DNA of 64,000 nucleotides from positions 310,001 to 374,000 of the forward strand of contig NZ_JASISQ010000003.1 in the NCBI RefSeq assembly GCF_030063205.1, written 5' to 3'. Below the pieces are notes generated by a model. That model was given only the letters and a program-made list of their open reading frames with translations, was not told the DNA's origin and did not search any database. A program made the translations under genes and the position numbers. Source of the stretch: Arthrobacter antibioticus (GTDB lineage: Bacteria > Actinomycetota > Actinomycetes > Actinomycetales > Micrococcaceae). Every line of letters starts with the position of its first letter. Position 1 is the first letter of the stretch. Shown in pieces: positions 51,282-60,191 of the stretch.

Positions 51282-52259
51282 TTAATTGATGGGTGCCGGG
51301 CCAAGGTCGTCAAGAAGCTGTGCCATGGCCACATATGCCTTGTTGCGGTATGCGATAAGTTCTCCCGTTCGTTCTTGCGGCACGTTCAGGAATCCAGCGC
51401 CAGTTTTTGTGCCCAATTTTCCTGCTTCAACCAGGTCACGCAGGATCTTCGGTGTGGCAAATCGTTGCGGGAAGCTGGTTTGTAGAGATTTGTAACAGAA
51501 ATCGTAGACGTCCAGCCCAGCCATGTCAGCAATGGCAAACGGACCAAAGAACGGCAGGCGAAACCCAAACGTGGTGCGCACCAAAGTGTCCACATCATCC
51601 GCCGTCGCAATTCCCTGCTCTACTAGTTGCGCCGCTTCATGGAAAAGCGCGTACTGCAGCCGGTTCAGGACAAAGCCTGTAACATCCTTGACCACAGCAG
51701 TTTGCTTGCCAGTGGAGTGCACCATGTCCCGTGCGGCACCTACCGTTGCGCTGGATGTTTCAGCGTGCGGAATGATCTCAACACCAGGGATGAATGGTGA
51801 CGGGTTTGAAAAGTGCACGCCCAGGAAACGTTCCGGGTTCAGGACAGCCACGGCCAAATCGGCAATCGAGATGGTGGAGGTGTTGGAACCAATGATTGCC
51901 TCAGGGCGCGCTGCTGCACTAATCCGTGCGAGAGATTCATGCTTGATGGAAAGCACTTCAGGGACAGCTTCTTCGATGAAAGCAGCCTGCGCAACGGCCT
52001 CTTCAATAGAGGCGGCCGCCCAGAGGTTTTTGCGAAGAAGGTCCGTGGAGCCTTCGGGAAACAGGCCGTCTTTTACAAACTGGTCTGATTCAACCAACAG
52101 ACGCTCATAATTTTTTACGGCTATTTCGCCCGAGACATCCGCCAAAGCCACGCGAGCTCCACCAAGTGCGAGAACTTGAGCGATTCCGCCGCCCATATAG
52201 CCGGAACCAACCACCGCGAACTGCAATTGCGTTTCCGAACCCACCTGGTTACTTCCCAT
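51282..52259 (-). CDS. 3-hydroxyacyl-CoA dehydrogenase-fold dehydrogenase
   Basis: 325 residues. Rossmann domain FAVVGSGYMGGGIAQVLALGG (residues 14-34 region), the catalytic serine and histidine segments SNTSTISIADLA and LGVHFSNPSPFIP, and the C-terminal helical domain QTAVVKDVTGFVLNRLQYAL. The fold is shared by fatty-acid enzymes and by sugar-acid enzymes such as L-gulonate 3-dehydrogenase (lambda-crystallin). With no fatty-acid genes nearby and tetrulose genes on both sides, a hydroxy-acid sugar substrate is more likely. It starts two bases after rpiB. Confidence 0.88.
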   Translation of the reverse strand: MGSNQVGSETQLQFAVVGSGYMGGGIAQVLALGGARVALADVSGEIAVKNYERLLVESDQFVKDGLFPEGSTDLLRKNLWAAASIEEAVAQAAFIEEAVPEVLSIKHESLARISAAARPEAIIGSNTSTISIADLAVAVLNPERFLGVHFSNPSPFIPGVEIIPHAETSSATVGAARDMVHSTGKQTAVVKDVTGFVLNRLQYALFHEAAQLVEQGIATADDVDTLVRTTFGFRLPFFGPFAIADMAGLDVYDFCYKSLQTSFPQRFATPKILRDLVEAGKLGTKTGAGFLNVPQERTGELIAYRNKAYVAMAQLLDDLGPAPIN

Positions 52260-52261
52260 AA

Positions 52262-52756
52262 TCAGTCCGCCTTAGTGTAGGTAGGTTCGTAGGAGCAGAT
52301 TGCGTCAACCTTTTCAGCCGATGCCGATGACTCATCAAAGGTGTAAGCAAGCCATTCTGTGACGAGCTTCTTTGCCAGTTCAAGCCCGATAACTCGTTGA
52401 CCCATAGTCAGAACCTGTGCGTTATTGCTCAGTACCGAGCGTTCCACAGAGTAGCTGTCGTGAGCTGTCACTGCCCTGATACCTGGCACCTTGTTAGCCG
52501 CAATAGCCACACCCAAGCCCGTTCCGCAGATCAAGAGGGCACGGTCCGCTTCTCCGTCAGCTACCTTGCGAGCTGCGTCAACTGCAACGTGGGGGTATGC
52601 CCGGCAATCATCAGGACCAACGCCAATATCCAGAACAGATTCAACCCTGGGGTCTTTCTCAAGCAGGGCCTTCAACGCGTTCTTGTATTCAACGCCTGCC
52701 CCATCATTTCCAACAACGACTCGAAATCCCTTTGTGCTATGGCTGGTCATGCTCAT
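52262..52756 (-). CDS. RpiB-like D-erythrulose 4-phosphate isomerase
   Basis: 164 residues; start overlaps the kinase stop by four bases (ATGA). RpiB/LacAB family features: [60 protein letters not shown] and [10 protein letters not shown]. In tetritol pathways the homologue (EryI/DerI) converts D-erythrulose 4-phosphate to D-erythrose 4-phosphate, which enters the pentose phosphate pathway. Ribose 5-phosphate isomerase activity is the alternative. Confidence 0.92.
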   Translation of the reverse strand: MSMTSHSTKGFRVVVGNDGAGVEYKNALKALLEKDPRVESVLDIGVGPDDCRAYPHVAVDAARKVADGEADRALLICGTGLGVAIAANKVPGIRAVTAHDSYSVERSVLSNNAQVLTMGQRVIGLELAKKLVTEWLAYTFDESSASAEKVDAICSYEPTYTKAD

Positions 52757-54489
52757 ACCCCGCTTTCATTTGATGTGTTCAAAAGATGCTGGCCGAACCG
52801 CTCCACGATGAGACCAAAAGAAACAGCCCCGGGATCGGGGTGTCCTAGGCTCTTTTCTGCCAACGGACGTGCTCGGCCCTTGAGCGGGCGAAGCCGGGCA
52901 GTTTCTTCAGCGGCTGTGCGAGAAACGCCGGCTGCTGTCTGGAATGCGTGCCCCAAAGTGGCGTCTCCAGCAAGCGCATCAAGGAATGAATCCCGGAATG
53001 GGACCAGGGCATCAACCATTGTTTTATCGCCTACTTCGGCTTTTCCAAGTTCCGTGATTGCGCTGGCAAACATCGTGACGGCCTCGCCGGCGTTTTGCTT
53101 GCAGTAGGTGTCCCTGTTGCCCAGCGCGGCGCCCGCGGCGATCACTGCTGTACCCCACAGTGCCCCGGAAGTACCCCCAGCCTTTTCGGACCAAGCTTCA
53201 CCGGCTGCGGTCAGGACGGCACCGATGGACGCCCCGCCTTCTGTTGCCGCCATATTTTCCGCGGCTGCCGTTGCAGCCTCAACTCCACGGCGCATGCCGA
53301 TCCCGTGGTCTCCGTCGCCAGCAATGGCGTCCAAAGCTCCCCATGCTTCTTCGTTCTGCACAACAACGTCTCGGATAGCTGAAACGACTGACACAGCAGC
53401 GCGGCCCAAAGCTGCAGCAGCCGGAGTTGGTGTTTCAACGCTGGCGCTCACATTCTCGGTGACCTCAACCATGTTCCGGCGTGCTCGTGGCACTGAGTTA
53501 CCTTTGCGGTACGCCGGTGCGTCGGCGGGGGCATGCCAATACTGTTTAAGCTCCTCGTCCAGCCAGAGCAGTGTCAATGAGAGACCGGACATGTCCAGGC
53601 TGGTCACTAGTTCACCGCACTCTGGTTCAAAGATACTCAGCCCTGCTTCTTTCAGCAGGGTATTCACCTTGCCAAACAGTAAGAAAAGCTCGTCATACTT
53701 CACCGTGCCGAGGCCGTTGACGATGGCAACTACTTCGCTACCGGCATCATCCGGTTTGTCAGCGAGCAGTTTGGAGACCAACAACATTGCCAACTCGGAC
53801 GCTGTGGGCATGGCATGCTCGGATATTCCGGGCTCACCATGAATGCCCAGGCCAAGAGCCATTTTTCCTGCTGGCACACGGAAGAGCGGCTCATCCGCAC
53901 CTGGCAGGGTACAACCATCAAAGGCAACGCCAAGAGAACGCGTGCGGTAGTTAGTCTTGATTGCTAGGCGCTCAACTTCGTCAAGATTAAGTCCTGCTTC
54001 GGAAGCTGCACCTGCGATCTTGAAAACCGTCAAATCTCCGGCGATCCCGCGACGCTTTTCCAACTGGTCAAGAGGGGCGCTGGCGATGTCGTCAGTGACC
54101 ACAACAGTCCGGGTTTGAATTCCTTCTGCATTGAGACGCACTTGAGCTTGACCGAAATGCAGAACATCTCCGGCGTAGTTGCCGTAGCTTAGTAGCACTC
54201 CCCCACCTGTATTGGAGGCTTTGGCAACGCGGTATACCTGACCGGCTGCGGGAGAGGCGAACATATTGCCACAGGCAGATCCTGCGGCCAGACCGGCTCC
54301 AACCAAACCTGCGAATGCCGGGTAGTGCCCGGATCCACCGCCAACCACAAGGGCAACCTGTCCCTTGTTCATCTCCGTGGAACGGACCACGCCGCCATCC
54401 ACTCGGGCAACATGCTGCTGGTTTGCGGCAACGAAACCTGCAAGGGCCTCATCGGCAAAATCAGCCGGGTTGTCGAATATCAGAGTCAT
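52753..54489 (-). CDS. Fused DhaK-DhaL kinase (dihydroxyacetone/erythrulose kinase)
   Basis: 578 residues. DhaK part (1-330): [38 protein letters not shown] and [12 protein letters not shown], whose histidine forms a covalent bond with the ketone substrate. DhaL part (360-578): [20 protein letters not shown] with the Mg-binding aspartates and [18 protein letters not shown]. It is thus a single-chain ATP-dependent kinase, as in LerK of Mycobacterium smegmatis, not a PTS-dependent DhaK. In this operon it would make L-erythrulose 1-phosphate or D-erythrulose 4-phosphate. A plain dihydroxyacetone kinase is the alternative. Confidence 0.94.
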   Translation of the reverse strand: MTLIFDNPADFADEALAGFVAANQQHVARVDGGVVRSTEMNKGQVALVVGGGSGHYPAFAGLVGAGLAAGSACGNMFASPAAGQVYRVAKASNTGGGVLLSYGNYAGDVLHFGQAQVRLNAEGIQTRTVVVTDDIASAPLDQLEKRRGIAGDLTVFKIAGAASEAGLNLDEVERLAIKTNYRTRSLGVAFDGCTLPGADEPLFRVPAGKMALGLGIHGEPGISEHAMPTASELAMLLVSKLLADKPDDAGSEVVAIVNGLGTVKYDELFLLFGKVNTLLKEAGLSIFEPECGELVTSLDMSGLSLTLLWLDEELKQYWHAPADAPAYRKGNSVPRARRNMVEVTENVSASVETPTPAAAALGRAAVSVVSAIRDVVVQNEEAWGALDAIAGDGDHGIGMRRGVEAATAAAENMAATEGGASIGAVLTAAGEAWSEKAGGTSGALWGTAVIAAGAALGNRDTYCKQNAGEAVTMFASAITELGKAEVGDKTMVDALVPFRDSFLDALAGDATLGHAFQTAAGVSRTAAEETARLRPLKGRARPLAEKSLGHPDPGAVSFGLIVERFGQHLLNTSNESGV

Positions 54490-54561
54490 AATTCCTTCTC
54501 GGATTCTTTGCGATTATTCATGGCACAGTTTGCTTTCTCAAGCAGTTGCTTGGTTGCTTTC

Positions 54562-55569
54562 TTAGACAGCAGACAAGGAGAGTGCGGGGGCGGGCTCCTG
54601 CCGCCCTTGGGCTACCTGGCTGGTACCGAGAACATAACCGTCAGTTTTTGGCAGTACTTGTGAACGCAAATACGCTTGATTGCTCGCCGTCACGCTGAGG
54701 CCATCGCCACCGTAGTGCTCGGTGCAGATGATGCCCTGGTAACCAACCGACAGGGCCACCTTGAAAGCTTCGCGGTAGCTGATCAAGCCGCTTTCCATCG
54801 GGGCAGGCATGGTGACATAGCTGCCACGTGCCACATTTTCATCCCGAATGTAATTCTTGACGTGCCAGTAGTTGGAATATGGCAGCGTCTTCGCCACCAT
54901 TTCCCGCCAGTCTTCAATGGGGCGGTGCAGTCGCACCAGATTCCCCAAATCGGGATTCAAACCAACGTTGGCCAAGTCAATATCCTGCACCAATTGCACG
55001 GAAGAGTCTGCTGTTCCAAGGTAGGTGTCTTCATACATTTCCAGCGATAACAGGATGCCTGATTCGGCCGCATGCTTACCGAGTTCGCGAAGGCGGTCAA
55101 CTGCCTTGTTCCAGGTCGCTTTATCGTCCACAGGATCGGTGTGGCCCTGCACAGTCCAGAACCATAGCTGTTTTTGCTGCTCGGCTGTCAGCGCTTGATG
55201 TAAACCAAAGGAAACAACTTCACAACCCAGTGCTGCTGCAGCGTCAATGGTGCGGTGACTGTAGGCAAGGTTATCTTCCCACTTGCTTTCATCGATCACG
55301 CTGCGGCGGATTGCCGAAATCACGGGAATACCGATTCCCGCATGCTCGGCGGCGGCCTTGAATTCTTTGAGGCGGGCAGCGCTCAGGTCACCGGGGCGAA
55401 CCCAGCTGTCGGTCAGGTCTGCATTTGAAAAGCCTGCATCCTTAACCTCCTGGAATACTTCGATCCAAGCCGAGGCGTCGGCATCGTTGATGTGCTGCCC
55501 TGTGGCATCTACGCCCGGGAACTGCAAAAGGGCCGCCGTAATGGGCCAGTTTTCCGCTGTGTATGCCAT
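54562..55569 (-). CDS. Sugar phosphate isomerase/epimerase (xylose-isomerase-like TIM barrel)
   Basis: 335 residues; ATG with GGAGTAAAAGCAG. AP-endonuclease-2-like barrel with probable metal ligands in LSLEMYEDTYLG, LNPDLGNLVRL, NYWHVKNYIRD and ICTEHYGGDG. The C-terminal 40 residues extend beyond the barrel. In erythritol-degrading bacteria EryC, a tetrulose-phosphate racemase, belongs to this superfamily; similarity to it cannot be measured here. It is the first gene of the operon, 31 bases behind the TCCTATAGGA operator. Confidence 0.85.
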   Translation of the reverse strand: MAYTAENWPITAALLQFPGVDATGQHINDADASAWIEVFQEVKDAGFSNADLTDSWVRPGDLSAARLKEFKAAAEHAGIGIPVISAIRRSVIDESKWEDNLAYSHRTIDAAAALGCEVVSFGLHQALTAEQQKQLWFWTVQGHTDPVDDKATWNKAVDRLRELGKHAAESGILLSLEMYEDTYLGTADSSVQLVQDIDLANVGLNPDLGNLVRLHRPIEDWREMVAKTLPYSNYWHVKNYIRDENVARGSYVTMPAPMESGLISYREAFKVALSVGYQGIICTEHYGGDGLSVTASNQAYLRSQVLPKTDGYVLGTSQVAQGRQEPAPALSLSAV

Positions 55570-55599
55570 CTGCTTTTACTCCAAAATCGTAATCATGTT

Positions 55600-55609
55600 T
55601 CCTATAGGA
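55600..55609. promoter_or_regulatory. Operator TCCTATAGGA of the tetrulose operon
   Basis: A perfect 10-bp palindrome, identical to one in front of the upstream GntR gene at 56581-56590. It overlaps the expected transcription start of the promoter at 55613-55641, the position where a repressor blocks initiation. Confidence 0.8.
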
Positions 55610-55612
55610 TCT

Positions 55613-55641
55613 ATCATTACGAAGGAATTGGAATATGTCAA
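55613..55641 (-). promoter_or_regulatory. Sigma-70-type promoter of the tetrulose operon
   Basis: On the minus strand TTGACA (55636-55641, perfect consensus) is followed after 17 bases by AATGAT (55613-55618, four of six). Start of transcription would fall close to 55606, inside the operator. Confidence 0.7.
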
Positions 55642-55887
55642 GCATCACATTTTTAGCAATACTGGGGTCATGGCAGAGTGCTTAAAAGGGGGCGGAGGTG
55701 CCCGCGTGGCACACGACAGTCGGCCAGGTTTAGGCAGGCCAAAGAGCACAAGCGTGGATTGCAGGTAAGGGGCGGGGCCCGAAGGACTTCCGCCGCGTGA
55801 TGATCATTTCGCGGCAGTTAAGGGCTTTTATGAGTCATGCGCCGCTGGACTCCGCGACAAGTCGGCAGGAAACAAAAACCAGTTGAG
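55642..55887. other. Non-coding stretch between the GntR gene and the operon promoter
   Basis: No convincing coding frame. A weak hairpin (GCCGCG at 55792-55797 with CGCGGC at 55810-55815) lies about 75 bases after the GntR stop and may end its transcript. A tRNA-like opening near 55670 does not fold into a cloverleaf. Confidence 0.45.
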
Positions 55888-56571
55888 CTAGGACTCGGGT
55901 GCGTCCGCCATGGCCCGCCCACGGACTTTCGAGACATGCGCTGCCATCATCTCCGAAGCAAGTGTTGCATCCCCGCTCAATAGGGCATCAAAGATTGCCT
56001 GGTGCTCAGAAATTGCGTGATCCGCATCCGTAATGCCAATTCCGCCGAACAAACGAAACCGTTGGACTTGGCCACCCAGAGCGTTATATGCAGCAAGCAT
56101 GAACGGATTACCGGCATTTTCGGCAATCAAACGATGAAAAAGCTCGTCTGCATCAAAATAGTCTCTAAATTCAGCAAACGAGGGGCCTCTTTGGGCGGTT
56201 GCTAAATTATGAATGGATCGCTCAAGGGCCGCCAGGGTCTCCGGCGTCATCCGCTCACAGGCAAGTCTGGTGGTGACGGGCTCAATGGCAAGCCTGGCTT
56301 CCATCAATTGAGCAAAATCCTCAGAGGAGAACAGCGGCGCCACCCTGTACCCCTTCAACGCCACACGACGGACCAACCCGGTGTGCTCCAACCGAGCCAA
56401 GGCTTCCCGCACAGGAGTGGGCGAAACCTCCAGCTCCCTGGCCGTCCCGTCAATGCTCACTGAGGCGCCGGGTTCCAGCCGCCCATCCATGAGTGATTCC
56501 AAAATTTCATCATAAACATGGTCCGCCAACACTTGGCGGTTGATGGCATGGGATCCGGGCAAAGGCTTCAT
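55888..56571 (-). CDS. GntR/FCD regulator of the tetrulose operon
   Basis: 227 residues from the ATG at 56571; the longer open frame would run through the operator, so it is rejected. N-terminal winged helix (VYDEILESLMDGRLEPGASV, VSPTPVREALARLEHTGLVR) and an FCD effector domain with metal ligands in YFDADELFHRLIAENAGNP and ISEHQAIFDAL plus the final MAAHV. TCCTATAGGA stands ten bases before its start codon and again at the operon promoter, so it is almost surely an autoregulated repressor released by a pathway intermediate. Confidence 0.93.
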   Translation of the reverse strand: MKPLPGSHAINRQVLADHVYDEILESLMDGRLEPGASVSIDGTARELEVSPTPVREALARLEHTGLVRRVALKGYRVAPLFSSEDFAQLMEARLAIEPVTTRLACERMTPETLAALERSIHNLATAQRGPSFAEFRDYFDADELFHRLIAENAGNPFMLAAYNALGGQVQRFRLFGGIGITDADHAISEHQAIFDALLSGDATLASEMMAAHVSKVRGRAMADAPES

Positions 56572-56580
56572 GGTGTTAAA

Positions 56581-56590
56581 TCCTATAGGA
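56581..56590. promoter_or_regulatory. Operator TCCTATAGGA of the GntR gene
   Basis: Same perfect palindrome as at 55600-55609, nine bases upstream of the regulator's start codon, where bound protein would stop transcription of its own gene. Confidence 0.8.
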
Positions 56591-56745
56591 TTCTCAATTG
56601 GTTGATGGCTGTGGCGATCATTACCGAACATACACTATGGATACCTCTTCTGAATTACCACCAGCGGGTAACGGCTGCCGTCGACGCGCGCAGTAAAAAA
56701 ATGGCTTGGAGTCGTGGAAGCGTGAAAGAATGAGATCGAATAATT

Positions 56746-57801
56746 ATGACTACCAGCACAGCATCTCACAGCACAGCGCATCAGGACGAGGAACCGGAAC
56801 GGCCACCTTCTGATGCCAAACACACACGCCAGATTCCTGACGTTCCCCGCAGGTTCTTTTTCCTGACCATGGGCGCGGCCGCCGTAACTACCGCTTTTCA
56901 AACCAACATTGCCGTTGATACCAAGCTCACCGAGCGCACGCAATACCGGATCACAACACCGCAGAATGCGGAGAATAAATCTGCCGCATTGAAGTTTCCC
57001 GGTAAGACTTGGTATCTACTTGGCGGCTTTCGGGTCAGTTACCGTGACTCTGGCCGCAAATTAGAGGCCCTACAATCGGCAATGAACCGCCGGGCCTCAG
57101 CGTCCTACATCGGCTACTCCAACGAGGGCATCGACATTGCCCAGCTGTTCATCGCCATTCAACGCGATGTCTTTGAACGGAAAATCAACACTGTCTACTT
57201 TTACGGAGATAGTTTTGGTGGGATGGCCGCAGTGGTTTTGGCATCTCTGCTGACACAAACGGGCATCCGTGTGAAGCTGATTGTGATGGGCTCCAGCCCC
57301 AGCAACGTTTCAGACACACTGGACCCCGGCAGCGAGTACATCTCACTGGCCGGCCAGGTTGTCCCCTACCTTGGTTTGCTTGGCCGGTTGGGCGCAGGGA
57401 TCTGGGGCGGGTTAGCCAATCCCAACGGCCAGGGCATGTACCAGGCCGCTCGCAGTGGAATTTCCAGCTCCCTTGACCCCAACAACAATTCACTGATCCT
57501 GAGCACAACCCAAGCCACATTTTTGCAGGCATTCCCGCGGCAGTACGACGGCGGAGTGCCCGCCAGTACCGGGATCGGTCTCATTTACGACCCCAAAGAC
57601 TTTATTGTCAATGCATCTTCAGCGATTCGTGGCTGGGAGGCGCTTTTGGAGAAGAATCCGCATTTTGTCTACGACGTTCCACACACAGGTCACGCCAGTC
57701 CTGAGATCCACCCTGAGATCTACCGCACAGCGCTCACAGTGGTCCTTGATGAGCTAGATCCGCCACCAGTGACATCCAAGCCTGTTCAGCCGATCTTCTA
57801 G
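56746..57801 (+). CDS. Alpha/beta-hydrolase-like protein, membrane anchored or secreted
   Basis: 351 residues. A 36-residue polar N-terminus with twin arginines (VPRRFFFLTMGAAAVTTAF) looks like a Tat signal or an anchor, so the protein probably acts outside. The nucleophile elbow is YGDSFGGMAAVVLASLL (Ser near residue 159), with a likely aspartate in IYDPKDFIVNASSAI and a histidine in VPHTGHASPEIHPE. The fold is that of lipases or esterases; no family name is secure. It is divergent from the GntR gene and may be unrelated to the sugar operon. Confidence 0.7.
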   Translation: MTTSTASHSTAHQDEEPERPPSDAKHTRQIPDVPRRFFFLTMGAAAVTTAFQTNIAVDTKLTERTQYRITTPQNAENKSAALKFPGKTWYLLGGFRVSYRDSGRKLEALQSAMNRRASASYIGYSNEGIDIAQLFIAIQRDVFERKINTVYFYGDSFGGMAAVVLASLLTQTGIRVKLIVMGSSPSNVSDTLDPGSEYISLAGQVVPYLGLLGRLGAGIWGGLANPNGQGMYQAARSGISSSLDPNNNSLILSTTQATFLQAFPRQYDGGVPASTGIGLIYDPKDFIVNASSAIRGWEALLEKNPHFVYDVPHTGHASPEIHPEIYRTALTVVLDELDPPPVTSKPVQPIF

Positions 57802-57830
57802 AGAACCGTAGTTTCAAAGTTGCCGCTGCG

Positions 57831-58568
57831 TCAGAGTCGCTGCGTTTGTGCCAACAGTTCTTCAAAAGGCAGCGTGGACATAGTGGCCATTATCTGCTGA
57901 GCGCGCCTGTCCTTGTGGCTGGAAGCATCCACAAGGTCCTGCTCTGCCTGACCTGAGTCACCGGAAGTGGACGCACCAGCATTGGTGCCATCCGTCGTCG
58001 TACCTTGTGAGCTCTCGGAAGAAGTCAGACGAGCCGCAAGAACGGCGGCAAGCTCACCGGCGCCTTTTCCAATACGATGCTCCAGGGGGTTGGTTCCGGA
58101 GCCGCCCCAGTCCTCCGGCGAGGCGTAAACGGCCGTGGCCATGGTGTTCGCGCGCAGGTAGCTAAAGAGCGGACGGATTGCCATCTCCAGCACCAGCGAG
58201 TGGCGCGGGGAACCGCCTGTGGCGCCAAATAGCACAGGCATACTATCAATAAATTTTGGATCAAGGACGTCAAAGAACGACTTAAACAAACCTGAATACG
58301 AGGCACTGAAAGTTGGCGTAACAGCGATCATGGCATCCGCGGCCCCAACCCGTTCAATGACGGTGGCCAGCGCTGGACCGGCATATCCGGTGACCATATT
58401 GTTGGCAATATCCACGGCATACTCACGCAGGTCGATCACATCCAGGACAGCGCCGATTCCCCTAGCGGACAGGCGTGCTAAAACTTCGGCACCCATTTGA
58501 TCTGCGAGCATTCGAGTGGTCGATGGAACGCCAAGACCGGCTGAAACCACAACAACTTTTTGCTGCAC
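57831..58568 (-). CDS. NAD(P)H-dependent FMN reductase-like protein (CE1759 family)
   Basis: 245 residues from the GTG at 58568, preceded by AAAGGGG. Flavodoxin-like fold: VVVSAGLGVPSTTRMLADQM phosphate-binding loop, VTPTFSASYSGLFKSFFDVL flavin contact and ATGGSPRHSLVLEMAIRPLF. This matches actinobacterial CE1759-type oxidoreductases of the FMN reductase family. A polar insert rich in Ser, Thr and Gly (about residues 184-212) precedes the C-terminal helix. It could supply reduced flavin to a monooxygenase or act on quinones; no partner is adjacent. Confidence 0.85.
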   Translation of the reverse strand: MQQKVVVVSAGLGVPSTTRMLADQMGAEVLARLSARGIGAVLDVIDLREYAVDIANNMVTGYAGPALATVIERVGAADAMIAVTPTFSASYSGLFKSFFDVLDPKFIDSMPVLFGATGGSPRHSLVLEMAIRPLFSYLRANTMATAVYASPEDWGGSGTNPLEHRIGKGAGELAAVLAARLTSSESSQGTTTDGTNAGASTSGDSGQAEQDLVDASSHKDRRAQQIMATMSTLPFEELLAQTQRL

Positions 58569-58628
58569 AACTACCCCTTTGAAACACGCCAACCGTTCAT
58601 GCATCTGCATCTGCTGGATTCAACGGCA

Positions 58629-58659
58629 GTGCCCCGGCTGTTATTCCCAACCGGGGCAC
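58629..58659 (-). terminator. Hairpin downstream of aspA
   Basis: GTGCCCCGG and CCGGGGCAC form a perfect nine-pair stem with a 13-base loop, 25 bases past the aspA stop. There is no T-run, so efficiency is uncertain. Confidence 0.6.
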
Positions 58660-58683
58660 GGCGTGTCAGTCAGGTTCGGCGCG

Positions 58684-60117
58684 TCAGTCGCCGAGGTTGG
58701 CCAGGTGCTCCGGGCGCAGCAGCTCATTGAGTTGTTCCGCGGTAAGCAATTTGTGCTCCAGAACCAGCTCGGCAACACCGCGCCCGGATGCAAGCGCTTC
58801 CAAAGCGATTTTGGTCGACGCTGCGTAACCCAAAACCGGGTTGAGGGCTGTGACAAGGCCAATTGAGTGCTCAACCTGTGCACGCAACTTGTCCTCATGA
58901 GCTGTAATGCCGCTGATGCACTTGTCAGCCAGCGTGGTGCAAGCAGCTTCCAGGTGACGCATGCTCTTGACCAGGCTGTGCACAATGATGGGCTCAAACG
59001 CGTTCAACTGAAGCTGCCCACCCTCGGCAGCCATGGTGATGGTGACATCGTTACCAATCACCTCGTAAGCAACCTGGTTCACAACTTCTGGAATCACGGG
59101 ATTGACCTTGCCCGGCATAATCGAGGATCCCGCCTGCACTGCAGGTAGCGTGATCTCACCGAAGCCAGCACGGGGGCCAGAGGACAGCAGACGAAGGTCG
59201 TTGCAGATTTTGGATAATTTCACGGCCACGCGCTTGAGTACTCCCGACAGGTGCACAAACGCACCAACATCTTGGGTGGCCTCGATCAGGTCAACGGAGG
59301 TTGTCAATGGCAGCCCGGAGATTTCTACCAGATGGCGGCAAGCCAGTTCCGAATAGCCCAGGGGTGCGTTCAGCCCTGTGCCGATCGCAGTGGCGCCGAG
59401 GTTGATTTCATGGACAAGCAGCGTTGATTCGGCGAGGCGTGCGCGGTCCTCCCCCATAGTGACCGCGTAAGTGTTGAACTCTTGGCCAAGTGTCATGGGT
59501 ACCGCGTCCTGCAGCTGGGTGCGGCCCATCTTGACAACTGTCCGGAATTCAACTGCCTTGGCTGCGAAGGCATCACACAAATATTCCATGGCACCCACCA
59601 GCGACTTTGCCGCGAAAATCGTGGCCACGTTAACGGCAGTTGGGTAGACATCGTTGGTGGACTGGCTCAGATTTACATGGTCGTTCGGGTGCAGGTGCTG
59701 GTAATCGCCTTTTTGGTGGCCGAGGATTTCCAAAGCACGGTTGGCAATGACCTCATTGGCGTTCATGTTCGACGACGTTCCGGCCCCGCCTTGGATAACG
59801 TCCACCACGAAGTGCTCGTGTAAGTTCCCGGCGATGATCTCCTGGCACGCTTGAATAATGGCGCCAGCACGCACATCATCAAGCAAACCCAGCTCGTGGT
59901 TGGCTTGGGCGGCGGCCTGCTTGACCATGGCAAGTCCATTGACAAGTTGGGTGTTGTTGCTGAGTGGAATACCTGTGATGGGGAAATTTTCCACCGCCCG
60001 CAAAGTGTGTACACCCCAGTAGGCGTCTACGGGGATGTCCCGGTCACCAATCAGATCGTGCTCACGGCGGTAGGCCACTGTTGGGGCGATGGGATTACTA
60101 ACAATTGTTTGAGTCAT
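58684..60117 (-). CDS. aspA: Aspartate ammonia-lyase
   Basis: 477 residues. Fumarase/aspartase superfamily signature GSSIMPGKVNPVIPEVVNQV (about 328-347), plus the aspartase-type N-terminal REHDLIGDRDIPVDAYWGVH and SSNMNANEVIANRALEILG. It splits L-aspartate into fumarate and ammonia, feeding the TCA cycle. The gene lies 74 bases behind the asparaginase gene, so asparagine is converted to aspartate and then fumarate by one operon. Class II fumarase is excluded by the TQDVGAFVH and ammonia-lyase-type N-terminus, though this rests on recognition by eye. Confidence 0.93.
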   Translation of the reverse strand: MTQTIVSNPIAPTVAYRREHDLIGDRDIPVDAYWGVHTLRAVENFPITGIPLSNNTQLVNGLAMVKQAAAQANHELGLLDDVRAGAIIQACQEIIAGNLHEHFVVDVIQGGAGTSSNMNANEVIANRALEILGHQKGDYQHLHPNDHVNLSQSTNDVYPTAVNVATIFAAKSLVGAMEYLCDAFAAKAVEFRTVVKMGRTQLQDAVPMTLGQEFNTYAVTMGEDRARLAESTLLVHEINLGATAIGTGLNAPLGYSELACRHLVEISGLPLTTSVDLIEATQDVGAFVHLSGVLKRVAVKLSKICNDLRLLSSGPRAGFGEITLPAVQAGSSIMPGKVNPVIPEVVNQVAYEVIGNDVTITMAAEGGQLQLNAFEPIIVHSLVKSMRHLEAACTTLADKCISGITAHEDKLRAQVEHSIGLVTALNPVLGYAASTKIALEALASGRGVAELVLEHKLLTAEQLNELLRPEHLANLGD

Positions 60118-60191
60118 GATTCTCCTAGGTGCGGGCGAGCTTCGTTGCGCCTTATAAAAGTGGATGAAAATATGTGTGTTTGTGTCTGGTG

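Noticed and set aside
55668-55745. A tRNA-like sequence (GGCAGAGTGCTTAAAAGG)
   Set aside because: Acceptor and T arms cannot be paired and there is no proper anticodon loop.
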